Shown piece after piece: positions 17,825-26,810 of a DNA stretch of 64,000 bases. Position numbers and translations under genes: made by a program. The notes under the pieces were generated by a model that worked only from the letters and a program-made list of their open reading frames with translations, did no database searches and was not told the DNA's origin. The stretch lies in contig DATFYE010000203.1 of NCBI GenBank assembly GCA_035315185.1, positions 61,791 to 125,790 on the forward strand, given 5' to 3'. Each line of letters opens with the position of its first letter. The first letter of the stretch is position 1. Origin of the DNA: JADGQN01 sp035315185. Its GTDB lineage: Bacteria > Desulfobacterota > Syntrophorhabdia > Syntrophorhabdales > WCHB1-27.

Positions 17825-19708
17825 ATGCAGCCTTTTGAAACTGTTGAGGTAACAACCGATCTTTTGATCTGTGGCGGCGGCATGGCGGCCTGCGGGGCAG
17901 CCGTAGAGGCGGCTTACTGGGCTAAGAAGAAGGGTCTGAAAGTGACGCTGGTGGACAAGGCCGCCCTGGATCGAAGCGGCGCGGTGGCTATGGGATTGTC
18001 GGCCTTGAACCAGTATGTAGGGATTGCCGAGGGCGATAACACCGCAGAACAGTACGTGGACTATGTCAGACAGGACCTCATGGGGATCACCCGGGAGGAT
18101 CTGGTGTACGACATTGCGCGACACGTGGATTCCACGGTCCACCTGTTTGAGAAGTGGGGACTCCCCATCTGGAAGGACGCGAATGGCAAGTATGTGCACG
18201 AAGGCCGGTGGCAGCTCATGATCAACGGTGAATCCTATAAGATCGTAGTCGCGGAAGCTGCCAAGAATGCCTTGGGCATGGAGAATATTTATGAGAGGGT
18301 TTTCATCGTGGAACCTTTGATGGATGGTGATCGGGTCGCTGGCGCTGTTGGCTTCAGTACTCGAGAGAATAAATTTTACGTATTCAAGGCCAAGGCCGTG
18401 CTGGCGGCCATGGGGGGCGCGGTTCATGTTTTCCGCCCCCGGTCGGTCGGCGAAGGCCAGGGTCGGTCCTGGTACCCGCCCTTCAACTCCGGTTCGAGCG
18501 CGTACTTCACCATCAAGGCTGGCGCAGAGATGACCTGTCAGGAAGTACGTTTCATCCCCGTCAGATTCAAGGATGCCTACGGGCCGGTAGGTGCTTGGTT
18601 CCTCCTCTTCAAATCCAGGGCGACCAACGCCCTCGGTGAGGATTACATGGTGACCCACACGGACGAACTCCAGAAGTGGGCCCCCTACGGTCTGGGGAAG
18701 CCCATCCCGGCCAACCTGAGAAACTGGCTGGGGATGATGGACCTCTCGGCCGGGAAAGGCCCCATCTACATGAGGACGGAAGAAGCTATCGGGAAGATCG
18801 TTGCCGCTGCCGGCGACGAGAAGGCCGCTAAGAAGAAACTCAAGGAAGTTGAATCAGAGGCGTGGGAAGACTTCCTGGATATGACGATCTCCCAGGCCAT
18901 CCTGTGGGCGGCCCAGAACATTCAGCCCGAAGAGACGGATTCGGAGATTATGCCGTGCGAGCCTTACTTCATCGGGTCCCACTCCGGTGCTTCCGGCGCC
19001 TGGGTCAGTGGTCCTCCGGATGTGGCGCCCCCCGAATATTTCTGGGGATATAACCGCATGTGCACAACTAAGGGCTTGTTTGCCGCAGGTGATGGCTCCG
19101 GGGCATCCAGTCACAAGTTCTCCGACGGCTCTCATGCAGAGGGAAGGATCGCCGCCAAGGGCGCCTTAGCGTATGTGGTCGACAACCCGGCACAGCCCAA
19201 CGTAGACCCCAAAGCTGTCGAAGCCTTGAAGGAGCGGATCTTGCTACCCCTTGGCCTTTTTGATCAGTACAATAAAATCTCCGACAACCCGGATGTTAAC
19301 CCCAACTACATCAAGCCGAAGAGCTTCATGCTCCGGCTCCAGAAGGTCATGGATGAGTACTCCGGGGGTGTGACAGCCAACTTCACTACGAGCAAGAAGT
19401 ATCTGGAAAAGGGTCTTACGCTCCTGGCCTTCCTGAAGGAAGACGCGGAGAAGTTAGCCGCCGCTGATCTGAATGAACTCATGCGGTGCTGGGAAAATGT
19501 GCAGAGGATGTGGCAGGCAGAGGCCCACGTGCGGTCGATCATGTTCCGCGAGGAGACCAGATGGCCCGGCTACTATTTCCGGTCTGACTTCCCCACCATG
19601 GATGAAAAAAATTGGCGGGTCTTTGTAAACTGCAGGTGGGATGCGAAGACAGACAAATGGGAGATGATGAAGAAGCCCGTTCTCAACTTCATTTCGGCCA
19701 ATAAATAG
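17825..19708 (+). CDS. aprA: Adenylylsulfate reductase, alpha subunit
   Basis: 627 residues, FAD flavoprotein of the fumarate-reductase/succinate-dehydrogenase family. It reduces APS to sulfite and AMP together with AprB. The dinucleotide-binding motif LLICGGGMAACGAA lies near residue 15; other segments typical of AprA include GAVHVFRPRSVGEGQGRSWYPPFNSGSSAYF and HSGASGAWVSGPPD. Electrons are expected from the Qmo complex encoded downstream. A strong terminator hairpin follows the stop, so qmo may be transcribed at a lower level or from its own promoter. Confidence 0.98.
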   Translation: MQPFETVEVTTDLLICGGGMAACGAAVEAAYWAKKKGLKVTLVDKAALDRSGAVAMGLSALNQYVGIAEGDNTAEQYVDYVRQDLMGITREDLVYDIARHVDSTVHLFEKWGLPIWKDANGKYVHEGRWQLMINGESYKIVVAEAAKNALGMENIYERVFIVEPLMDGDRVAGAVGFSTRENKFYVFKAKAVLAAMGGAVHVFRPRSVGEGQGRSWYPPFNSGSSAYFTIKAGAEMTCQEVRFIPVRFKDAYGPVGAWFLLFKSRATNALGEDYMVTHTDELQKWAPYGLGKPIPANLRNWLGMMDLSAGKGPIYMRTEEAIGKIVAAAGDEKAAKKKLKEVESEAWEDFLDMTISQAILWAAQNIQPEETDSEIMPCEPYFIGSHSGASGAWVSGPPDVAPPEYFWGYNRMCTTKGLFAAGDGSGASSHKFSDGSHAEGRIAAKGALAYVVDNPAQPNVDPKAVEALKERILLPLGLFDQYNKISDNPDVNPNYIKPKSFMLRLQKVMDEYSGGVTANFTTSKKYLEKGLTLLAFLKEDAEKLAAADLNELMRCWENVQRMWQAEAHVRSIMFREETRWPGYYFRSDFPTMDEKNWRVFVNCRWDAKTDKWEMMKKPVLNFISANK

Positions 19709-19736
19709 GGACGGGGCAAACGTATTTGGTAGACGC

Positions 19737-19771
19737 ACAGGCTCCGGGCATGATGCCTGGAGCCTGTTTTT
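19737..19771 (+). terminator. Rho-independent terminator between aprA and qmoA
   Basis: The 9-bp outer stem ACAGGCTCC / GGAGCCTGT continues inward through one G-T wobble and GGCAT/ATGCC-type pairs to a minimal loop, and is followed by TTTTT. It lies 28 bp past the aprA stop and 55 bp before qmoA. It should end or attenuate sat-aprBA transcripts. Confidence 0.85.
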
Positions 19772-19825
19772 AAGATGTTGCAGCGCTCTGCCATGCTTTA
19801 ATAATGTCGCGTAAGGGAGAGTCGA

Positions 19826-21088
19826 ATGACAGATGTGCAGAACAAGAGAGGCGCAATCCTGGTGATCGGCGGAGGAGTTGCCGGTATCACTGCGGCAGTT
19901 GAAGCAGCGGAGACTGGCTTCCCTGTATACCTTGTTGAAAAGGAAGCGTACCTCGGGGGACGCGCGGTTCGCATGAATCAGTATTTCCCCAAACTCTGTC
20001 CTCCCACCTGCGGGATGGAGATCAATTTCAAGCGCATAAAAAATAACCCGCTCATCACTTACTACACCATGGCGGAAGTGACCGAGATTCGCGGCGAGGC
20101 AGGCAACTACACGGTGAAAGTCACTATGAAACCGCGCTATGTGAATGAGCGCTGCACGGCCTGCGGCAAGTGCGGAGAGGTCTGTCAGACGGAGATCCCC
20201 AACTCCTTCAACTACGGCATGGATCGCGTGAAGGCTGCGTACCTGCCCCATGAAATGTCTTTTCCAATGCGCTATGTGCTGGCACCGGACATCGTCCAGA
20301 CGGAGGATGGTAAGCGTTGTCAGGCGGCCTGTGCGTACGACGCCATTGATCTAGCTATGGTGCCTCAAACCATCGAACTCAAGGTTGCCTCCGTAGTGGT
20401 GGCCACCGGCTGGGAGCCTTATGATGCGCTCAGGATTGATAACCTGGGTTTTGGCAAAGCTGCGAACGTTGTCAACAATGTCATGGTGGAACGTCTCGCT
20501 GCGGTGAATGGACCGACCGGGGGGCGAATCATAAGACCCTCGGATGGCAAAGAGATCAAGAGTATAGCTTTTTGCCAGTGTGCCGGCCAACGCGACGAGA
20601 ATCATCTGCCTTTCTGCTCCCGGGTCTGTTGCCTTGCGTCGTTGAAACAGGCCCACTATGTGCGGCAACAGTACCCTGACGCCGATGTATATCTCTTCTA
20701 TATCGATTTGCGGGCCATGGGACAAAACGAAGATTTTCTTACTAAGATCCAGGCGGACGAAAAGGTCCGGCTTATCAAGGGGAAAATAGCGAAAGTGGTC
20801 GAAGACCCGAGTACCAAGGACATCATCGTTGAGGCTGAAGCCACGGCCTCAGGAAAGGTCGCGCGGGTGCAGGTGGACATGCTGGTGCTTGCGACCGGAA
20901 TGGTCCCTTCCACTGCTAGGGAGAAGATTCCGTTTACTACCCCACACTATGACGAGGATGGATTCACGAAGGACGCACCGGGCATTTATGGCGCCGGGTG
21001 CGTTAAGCGTCCCCTTGATGTGGCCTCATCCGTTCAGGATGCGACGGCGGCAGCTCTCAAGGCGATCCAATCAGCGGTGGGGAGGTAA
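19826..21088 (+). CDS. qmoA: Quinone-interacting oxidoreductase subunit QmoA (HdrA-like)
   Basis: 420 residues, HdrA-type FAD protein of the complex that links the menaquinone pool to APS reductase. The N-terminal FAD motif is VIGGGVAGITAAVEAAE; cysteine-rich segments are CTACGKCGEVCQTE (about 112-125), CQAACAYDA and CQCAGQRDENHLPFCSRVCCLASLKQ. A second nucleotide-binding part ends with IYGAGCVKRPLDVASSVQDATAAA. The start follows AAGGGAGAG. qmoB begins 4 bp after its stop. Confidence 0.96.
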   Translation: MTDVQNKRGAILVIGGGVAGITAAVEAAETGFPVYLVEKEAYLGGRAVRMNQYFPKLCPPTCGMEINFKRIKNNPLITYYTMAEVTEIRGEAGNYTVKVTMKPRYVNERCTACGKCGEVCQTEIPNSFNYGMDRVKAAYLPHEMSFPMRYVLAPDIVQTEDGKRCQAACAYDAIDLAMVPQTIELKVASVVVATGWEPYDALRIDNLGFGKAANVVNNVMVERLAAVNGPTGGRIIRPSDGKEIKSIAFCQCAGQRDENHLPFCSRVCCLASLKQAHYVRQQYPDADVYLFYIDLRAMGQNEDFLTKIQADEKVRLIKGKIAKVVEDPSTKDIIVEAEATASGKVARVQVDMLVLATGMVPSTAREKIPFTTPHYDEDGFTKDAPGIYGAGCVKRPLDVASSVQDATAAALKAIQSAVGR

Positions 21089-21092
21089 TTCG

Positions 21093-23360
21093 ATGGAAAA
21101 GAAGATTGGAGTCTACATCTGCGGAGGCTGCGGGATAAGCGGCTCGGTCGATGTTGAAAAACTTGCAGACATTGCTAAGAAGGAATATAAGGTGCCTGCT
21201 CTTGTGCACCCGTGTCTTTGCAGCGCGGAAGGGATAGCGCAGGTGCGCAACGAGATGGCCGAGGGCGGTATCAACGGCCTGGTAATTGCGGCCTGCTCTC
21301 CCAGAGCCAAGACTGAGGTATTTTCCTTCGATCCCAAGGCCACGGTCAGCGATCGCGTGAACCTGCGGGAACAGGTGGTCTGGAGCCATGAGCCAAATGT
21401 CCTTGAGGGAAAGAAGTTTGATGAAGATATCCAGATGCTGGCTGAGGACCAACTGCGGATGGGCATCGTAAGGGTGCAGAACATGGATCCGCCTGAGCCT
21501 TACCTAAGTGATTTCAGCAAGCGTATCCTTGTTGTCGGAGGTGGCGTGACCGGCATGACCTCAGCCTTGGAAACGGCTCGCGCCGGATACGACGTTGTTC
21601 TGGTCGAGAAAGAGTCTGCTCTTGGCGGATTCAGCGCAAGGTTGTTCAAAGAATACCCCAGGGTGGCACCGTATCGCGATCCGGCCTCGCCGGTTTGCGG
21701 ACCGCTGATAGAAGCTGTGCGCAAAGAACCACGCATAAAGACTTTTACTGCTGCCACCATTGAAAAAATCGATGGAGCGCCCGGACTCTTTGATGCCTCA
21801 ATCCGCCAAAACGGGAACGTCGTCACGGAGCGCATCGGCGCTATCGTTCTGGCTACTGGGTTTGAACCTTATGATCCTTCGAAGCTTGGTCATCTGGGCT
21901 TTGGTGAAAGCCCGAACGTGGTTACCACGGTCGCTATGGAGGAGATGGCGGCCAAGGGCAACGTTACCCGTCCGTCGGACGGCAAGACTGTAACGAGTGC
22001 TGCCTTTATTCTTTGCGCGGGTTCGCGTGATGCCAACCATCTCCCATACTGTTCTACCACCTGTTGCATGACCTCTCTGAAACAGGCATTGTACGTCCGG
22101 GAGCAGAATCCTGATGCCAGAGTCTACATCTTTTATAAAGACATCCGTACTCCGGGTCAATACGAAAACTTCTACCGGTGGGTGCAGGAGGACGAGGGAA
22201 TATTTATGACCAAGGGAGAGGTGGCTGCGGTAATTCCGGAGGCGGATGGGTCGGTCTCCGTGGACGTTGACGACACCCTTCTCGGCGAAAAGATCCGGGT
22301 AAAGGCCGACCTTGTGGTTCTGGCCACGGGCATGGTTCCAAGAACCGCTCTGGGAGAAGAAGAGGTGCAGGCCATCTCTGAAGAAGACGAGAAGCAGAAA
22401 AAGGATAAACAGGAGGACATGGCATCCCGACTTCTCATTCCCACCAGGATGATTAAGTCCAACACGCTGAACCTTGCCTATCGTCAGGGTCCTGAACTGC
22501 CCGACCTGAAATATGGGTTTCCCGATTCTCATTTTATCTGCTTTCCGTATGAGACGCGCCGGACGGGCATATACGCTGCCGGTTCTGTTCGTCAGCCCAT
22601 GGACATAGCGTTCAGCGAGGAGGATGCCGGGGGCGCCGCATTGAAGGCTATCCAATGCGTTGAGCTGACTTCAGAGGGCAAGTCAGTTCATCCTCGTGTT
22701 GGCGACATGAGCTATCCTGATCTCTTTATGCAGCGGTGCACCCAGTGCAAGCGGTGCACTGAGGAGTGCCCTTTCGGGATGTTCAACGAGGACGAAAAAG
22801 GCAATCCCCTGCCAAATCCGACTCGATGCCGCCGCTGCTCCATATGCATGGGCTCCTGTCCTGAGCGAATCATCTCCTTCAAGGACTATTCAGTACCCAT
22901 GATTGGAGCGATGATCAAAGCTATTGAAGTTCCGGAAGAAGACGAGGAAAAGCCGCGCATCCTTGTCCTGGCCTGTGAGAACGATGCCTACCCGGCTCTG
23001 GACATGGTCGGATGGCGCAGAATCAAGTATAATTCCTTTGTTCGCATCATTCCTTTGCGCTGCCTTGGGTCGCTCAACCTGATATGGGTAGCCGACACCC
23101 TCTCGAAGGGCATCGACGGGATACTCTTGCTGGGGTGCGTCCACGGGCATGATTACCAGTGCCACATGATGAAAGGGAGCGAGCTGGCCAATTACCGTTT
23201 GTCGAAAGTACAAGAGACCTTGAACCGTCTGGCTCTCGAATCGAAACGGCTGCGCATAGAACAGATCGAGATCTCAGACTACCATCGCCTGCCGGGAATC
23301 ATCGATGAGTTTCTCGAGACGATAAACGAGGTTGGACCCAATCCGTACAAAGGGTTTTAG
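21093..23360 (+). CDS. qmoB: Quinone-interacting oxidoreductase subunit QmoB (HdrA/MvhD-like)
   Basis: 755 residues from the ATG at 21093 (site GGGGAGGT); the longer frame into qmoA is a shadow. Parts in order: N-terminal Cys segment (GVYICGGCGISG, HPCLCSAEG, CSPRAK), HdrA FAD domain (VVGGGVTGMTSALETAR, LVEKESALGGFSARL), CAGSRDANHLPYCSTTCCMTSLKQ, two ferredoxin clusters (CTQCKRCTEECP and CRRCSICMGSCP, about 550-600), and a C-terminal MvhD-like domain with LACENDAYPALD and GCVHGHDYQCHMMKG. It would relay electrons between QmoC and AprBA via QmoA, with possible confurcation as proposed for this family. Confidence 0.96.
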   Translation: MEKKIGVYICGGCGISGSVDVEKLADIAKKEYKVPALVHPCLCSAEGIAQVRNEMAEGGINGLVIAACSPRAKTEVFSFDPKATVSDRVNLREQVVWSHEPNVLEGKKFDEDIQMLAEDQLRMGIVRVQNMDPPEPYLSDFSKRILVVGGGVTGMTSALETARAGYDVVLVEKESALGGFSARLFKEYPRVAPYRDPASPVCGPLIEAVRKEPRIKTFTAATIEKIDGAPGLFDASIRQNGNVVTERIGAIVLATGFEPYDPSKLGHLGFGESPNVVTTVAMEEMAAKGNVTRPSDGKTVTSAAFILCAGSRDANHLPYCSTTCCMTSLKQALYVREQNPDARVYIFYKDIRTPGQYENFYRWVQEDEGIFMTKGEVAAVIPEADGSVSVDVDDTLLGEKIRVKADLVVLATGMVPRTALGEEEVQAISEEDEKQKKDKQEDMASRLLIPTRMIKSNTLNLAYRQGPELPDLKYGFPDSHFICFPYETRRTGIYAAGSVRQPMDIAFSEEDAGGAALKAIQCVELTSEGKSVHPRVGDMSYPDLFMQRCTQCKRCTEECPFGMFNEDEKGNPLPNPTRCRRCSICMGSCPERIISFKDYSVPMIGAMIKAIEVPEEDEEKPRILVLACENDAYPALDMVGWRRIKYNSFVRIIPLRCLGSLNLIWVADTLSKGIDGILLLGCVHGHDYQCHMMKGSELANYRLSKVQETLNRLALESKRLRIEQIEISDYHRLPGIIDEFLETINEVGPNPYKGF

Positions 23361-23372
23361 GAGGTAATCAGA

Positions 23373-24557
23373 ATGCCACAGGCGACTGTGACAGAGCCGG
23401 ATCTGAAGTTTGTCAAGGAGATAAAGGGATGCGGAGGAGATGCCCTGAAGAAGTGCTTTCAGTGCGCCAGTTGCTCGACCGTGTGCAACCTGTCCCCTGA
23501 CGATCATCCTTTTCCCAGAAAAGAGATGGTCTGGGCCCAGTGGGGCCTTAAGAGCAAGCTGTCGAGAGATCCTGACCTATGGCTCTGTCACCAGTGCAAC
23601 GATTGCACGGAGTACTGTCCCCGCGGGGCAAAGCCCGGAGACGTTCTCGCCGCATTGCGCCGCCTGGTTATCCGGGAGAATGCCTTTCCTCGGTTTTTGG
23701 CCAGAATGGTGAACGATCCCCGGTTTCTTCCGGTGGTCTTTGCCATCCCTGTAATCCTGCTGCTCCTTTTGATGGCCAATGCAGGCACGTTGCGAATCCC
23801 CCATGGTGAAATTATCTACCGGAACTTTATACCGCAATGGCCTGTGGTCGATGTGCTGTTTCCTCTGACCGCGATCTGGACTGTCATCTGCTCGGCCGTG
23901 GTGATTCGCCGGTTCTGGTCTGGTTTGCGTGAAGGATCGGATGGCCGACTTCTGACGCAGAGTTATTCATGGGGGCAAGTCGTTCCTTTGCTGTCGAATA
24001 TTCTCCGGCATAAATACTTTCAGGAATGCAAGGCAAGCCGGAGCAGATATCTGGCCCATTTCAACATCATGTGGGGCTTCATACTGCTCGCCGTGACCAC
24101 CACGTGTGTGGCGGCCGGGGTTTACCTGTTCCACTACGAAACGCCCTATTCGTTGAGCAACCCAATTAAGTGGATCGGCAATGTGGGCGCGTTGATCTTG
24201 ATCCTGGGGTCCTCTTTAGCGTTTGTCAATCGGCTTTCCAAGCCCGATGCAGTGGGAAAAGGCACCTACTTCGACTGGCTCTTTCTGTTGGTCGTCCTGG
24301 CAACAGGCGTGACAGGGCTTCTCGCGGAGATCCTTCGTCTCGCCAACGCCCCTGACGTGGCTTATCCTGTTTATTTTATCCATCTGGTTTTCGTCTGGTT
24401 CCTCTTCGCCTATCTGCCCTTCTCGAAATTTGCCCACCTCCTGTATCGGACAACTGCGCTTATGTACGCGAGCCGCATAGGAAGGGAGCTTAAAAAAGGA
24501 ACGGCACTTTCATCGATCGCAGCGATACAGGCGGGCGCCCGACGAGAGATTTCCTGA
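23373..24557 (+). CDS. qmoC: Quinone-interacting oxidoreductase subunit QmoC (HdrC/HdrE fusion)
   Basis: 394 residues. The cytoplasmic HdrC-like N-terminus has two [4Fe-4S] motifs (CFQCASCSTVCN and CHQCNDCTEYCP, about residues 28-85). The C-terminal ~280 residues are a cytochrome b-like membrane part with about six helices and His residues suitable for haem b ligation (HFNIMWGFILLA, FIHLVFVWFLF). It should oxidise menaquinol and feed QmoB/A. It is 12 bp after qmoB with site AGGAGG. Confidence 0.96.
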   Translation: MPQATVTEPDLKFVKEIKGCGGDALKKCFQCASCSTVCNLSPDDHPFPRKEMVWAQWGLKSKLSRDPDLWLCHQCNDCTEYCPRGAKPGDVLAALRRLVIRENAFPRFLARMVNDPRFLPVVFAIPVILLLLLMANAGTLRIPHGEIIYRNFIPQWPVVDVLFPLTAIWTVICSAVVIRRFWSGLREGSDGRLLTQSYSWGQVVPLLSNILRHKYFQECKASRSRYLAHFNIMWGFILLAVTTTCVAAGVYLFHYETPYSLSNPIKWIGNVGALILILGSSLAFVNRLSKPDAVGKGTYFDWLFLLVVLATGVTGLLAEILRLANAPDVAYPVYFIHLVFVWFLFAYLPFSKFAHLLYRTTALMYASRIGRELKKGTALSSIAAIQAGARREIS

Positions 24558-24567
24558 AGGAGGCTAA

Positions 24568-25353
24568 ATGACTGCCGAAGAAAAGTTGGATGATCGCTCA
24601 TCCACTCAGTTGCACAAAGGCGACAGGATCAGGTTCCGCTGTCACTCACAATTAGCCTGCTTCACTAAGTGCTGCCGTGATGTGAACATCTTTCTTTCCC
24701 CTTACGATATTCTGCGCCTGAAGAAGAGGCTGGCTATTTCATCGGAAGATTTCCTGGAAAAATACACCATCTCTCTCATCCCCGAAGCTTCCGGATTTCC
24801 GGTCATCCTGCTGAAGATGGAGGAGGATCGAAACAGAGTCTGTCCTTTTGTTGCGTCCCAAGGATGTTCTGTCTATGAGGATAGACCCTGGTCCTGCCGT
24901 ATGTTCCCGCTTGACCAGGGAAGTCGCGTCGGGGATTTTCACCTCATTGCCCCGCCATCTCTCTGTCTGGGATTGAGAGAAAGAACGGAACAGACCGTGG
25001 AGCAATACCTGGGGAGTCAGGATCTCGGATCGTATGAGGAGAATGAAAAACTCTTGGGCAATATCGCATCCAATCCTCGATTTTCCAGGACCAGCATCCA
25101 GAACCCCAAGGTTCAAGAGATGATCCGGATGGCTCTGTATGACTTGGACCGTTTCCGCAGGTTTGTTCTTGAAAGTCGATTCCTGCAGATTTTTCATGTT
25201 GAGAAAGAGATCTCTGAAAAAATCGCAACGGATGACGTGGAATTGCTGAAACTTGCTCTGCGCTGGCTGGAATTTGGCCTGATTGCGGGAGAGACGCTCG
25301 AGATGCGAGAAGACATCGTGGCGAGAAGCAAAGAGAGTTCAGGGCAGGGCTAG
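24568..25353 (+). CDS. YkgJ-type Cys-cluster protein, copy 1
   Basis: 261 residues, 10 bp after qmoC and probably in the same transcript. The YkgJ-type pattern is visible: CHSQLACFTKCCRD near residue 28 and CPFVASQGCSVYEDRPWSCRMFP near 100. These Cys residues are thought to bind zinc or iron. The C-terminal half is helical and unassigned. Location suggests a maturation or metal-handling role for Qmo or Apr clusters, but no function is established from sequence. It is a paralogue of the next gene. Confidence 0.85.
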   Translation: MTAEEKLDDRSSTQLHKGDRIRFRCHSQLACFTKCCRDVNIFLSPYDILRLKKRLAISSEDFLEKYTISLIPEASGFPVILLKMEEDRNRVCPFVASQGCSVYEDRPWSCRMFPLDQGSRVGDFHLIAPPSLCLGLRERTEQTVEQYLGSQDLGSYEENEKLLGNIASNPRFSRTSIQNPKVQEMIRMALYDLDRFRRFVLESRFLQIFHVEKEISEKIATDDVELLKLALRWLEFGLIAGETLEMREDIVARSKESSGQG

Positions 25354-25362
25354 GTTATTCCT

Positions 25363-26160
25363 GTGCAAGACACCTTCAGACTCACAGGCAAAAGGCAAGA
25401 GGAGATCAAGATTCTTACCGGGGAGAAGCTCAAGTTCTTCTGCCACCGGGGAATCTCCTGTTTCACTGCCTGCTGTGCAGATCTTCAATTGATCCTGACG
25501 CCGTATGACATCCTTCGTATGAAAAAAAGGCTTCAGCTCAGCACCAGAGAATTCATGGATCAGTACACAACGCCGGATGAGCGCAGGGAATCAATTTTTC
25601 CTTTGGTCTGCCTCAAGATGAGAGATGATGTGAAACGGCAGTGTCCTTTTGTCAGTCCGCAGGGCTGCACGATTTATGAGGATCGTCCAGGGGCTTGCCG
25701 TCTGTATCCATTGGGCAGGGCTACCAGCAGCGATGCATCGGGAATGAAGGAGGGCGAGTTTTATTTCTTTGTGCAAGAAGCCCACTGCCTGGGATTCCTG
25801 GAGCAGAGGGAATGGACAATTGAGGAGTGGATTCAAGACCAGGGAGCAAGGCTCTACAACCAGATGAACCGGCCCTGGATGGAGATTGTTACGAGTAGGA
25901 ACAGACATATACGAGAGCTGAACGAACAGAAGCTGGGAATGTTCCACATGGTCAGTTATAATCTGGAGCGCTTCCGGGAGTTCGTCTTCAATACTAAGTT
26001 TCTCAAGGTCTTTGACATTTCTTCGGAAGAGATCAAGAAAACGGCATCCGATGAGGTCGAACTGATGAAGCTGGGCATGCGGTGGCTGAAATTCGCGCTT
26101 TACGGGGAAGATACTTTTGTCCCCCGGGCAGGTATGGCCGAAGGTCCAGAATCTGCGTGA
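25363..26160 (+). CDS. YkgJ-type Cys-cluster protein, copy 2
   Basis: 265 residues, GTG start 9 bp after copy 1. It repeats the same pattern: CHRGISCFTACCAD near residue 28 and CPFVSPQGCTIYEDRPGACRLYP near 100, followed by a helical C-terminal half (LYNQMNRPWMEIV, KLGMRWLKFAL). The shared ending (DEVELMKLGMRWLKF vs DDVELLKLALRWLEF) shows that the two arose by tandem duplication. Function unknown, probably metal binding in the Qmo operon. Confidence 0.84.
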   Translation: MQDTFRLTGKRQEEIKILTGEKLKFFCHRGISCFTACCADLQLILTPYDILRMKKRLQLSTREFMDQYTTPDERRESIFPLVCLKMRDDVKRQCPFVSPQGCTIYEDRPGACRLYPLGRATSSDASGMKEGEFYFFVQEAHCLGFLEQREWTIEEWIQDQGARLYNQMNRPWMEIVTSRNRHIRELNEQKLGMFHMVSYNLERFREFVFNTKFLKVFDISSEEIKKTASDEVELMKLGMRWLKFALYGEDTFVPRAGMAEGPESA

Positions 26161-26237
26161 TAGAAACTTAGTTGGTCGTCAGGGAAGCGGCGCTGAGAAG
26201 AGCAATGGAGCGGAAGGTTGGCCCTAACCGCATGTAA

Positions 26238-26402
26238 TACCAATTTGCATTCAAAAATAGAGCGAGGCGCTCAAGCCGTGGCGAACGGAGGCGTACTTAG
26301 AGTGCGTCGGAGTGAGACGGGGCGCAACACCCACTGACGTGGGTACCCGGAAGAGGGGTACCCGTGTCTAAACACGGGTCTATGAATGAAGGCAACTTGG
26401 TA
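26238..26402. mobile_element. MITE-like element, about 165 bp
   Basis: Imperfect terminal inverted repeats of about 18 bp (TACCAATTTGCATTCA at the left; the right end reads TACCAAGTTGCCTTCA on the - strand) are flanked on both sides by TAA, a possible target duplication. The interior is GC-rich and holds a perfect hairpin, ACCCGTGT-CTAA-ACACGGGT (26360-26379), and a nearby GGGTACCC repeat. There is no ORF inside. It fits a non-autonomous transposable element. Confidence 0.65.
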
Positions 26403-26420
26403 TAAAGGGAGGATGAGAGG

Positions 26421-26738
26421 ATGGATTGCCGGAACCCTTACATTGAACAATTCATAAGAAAGCTGATTGCAGAAAAAGGAGAGAAACTGGAACCGGACGC
26501 GCTGGAAAGATTGGTTGAGGATCTCAATCGGCTGCTGGAAAATATGATTGGAAGAAATATGATCGCGGCCCTGCCGGATGCGGTGCGCGATCAGTTCGTC
26601 ACCGACCACCATAAAGGAAGCCGGGATGTGGATATCACTGAGATGTCCCAGGTGTTCGATAAATACATAGCCGATCCAACGCAGATCATGAAGAAGACGT
26701 TGAAGGAGTTTGCAGATCTCTATTTTAGAAATAGATGA
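26421..26738 (+). CDS. Small helical protein of unknown function
   Basis: 105 residues, with GGGAGG 11 bases before the ATG, starting 19 bp after the MITE-like element. The middle (LNRLLENMIGRNMIAALPDAVRDQFV) resembles small helical proteins carrying a DUF5663-type segment; I cannot confirm this. No Cys beyond residue 3, no signal peptide. It sits alone between the qmo-YkgJ run and the convergent sigma-54 regulator. Confidence 0.65.
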   Translation: MDCRNPYIEQFIRKLIAEKGEKLEPDALERLVEDLNRLLENMIGRNMIAALPDAVRDQFVTDHHKGSRDVDITEMSQVFDKYIADPTQIMKKTLKEFADLYFRNR

Positions 26739-26810
26739 AAAAACTGCCCATCCACGAATTTTCCATCTGAAGCAGCGAGAAAACGCCACGCAAGTAACAC
26801 GAGAGCCCGC

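Noticed and set aside
17552..18658. Open frame of 368 aa on the - strand over aprB/aprA
   Set aside because: Shadow of AprA; no ribosome site or recognisable domain.
20829..21092. Upstream extension of qmoB
   Set aside because: It overlaps the end of qmoA out of frame; the ATG at 21093 has a proper ribosome site and the known QmoB N-terminus.
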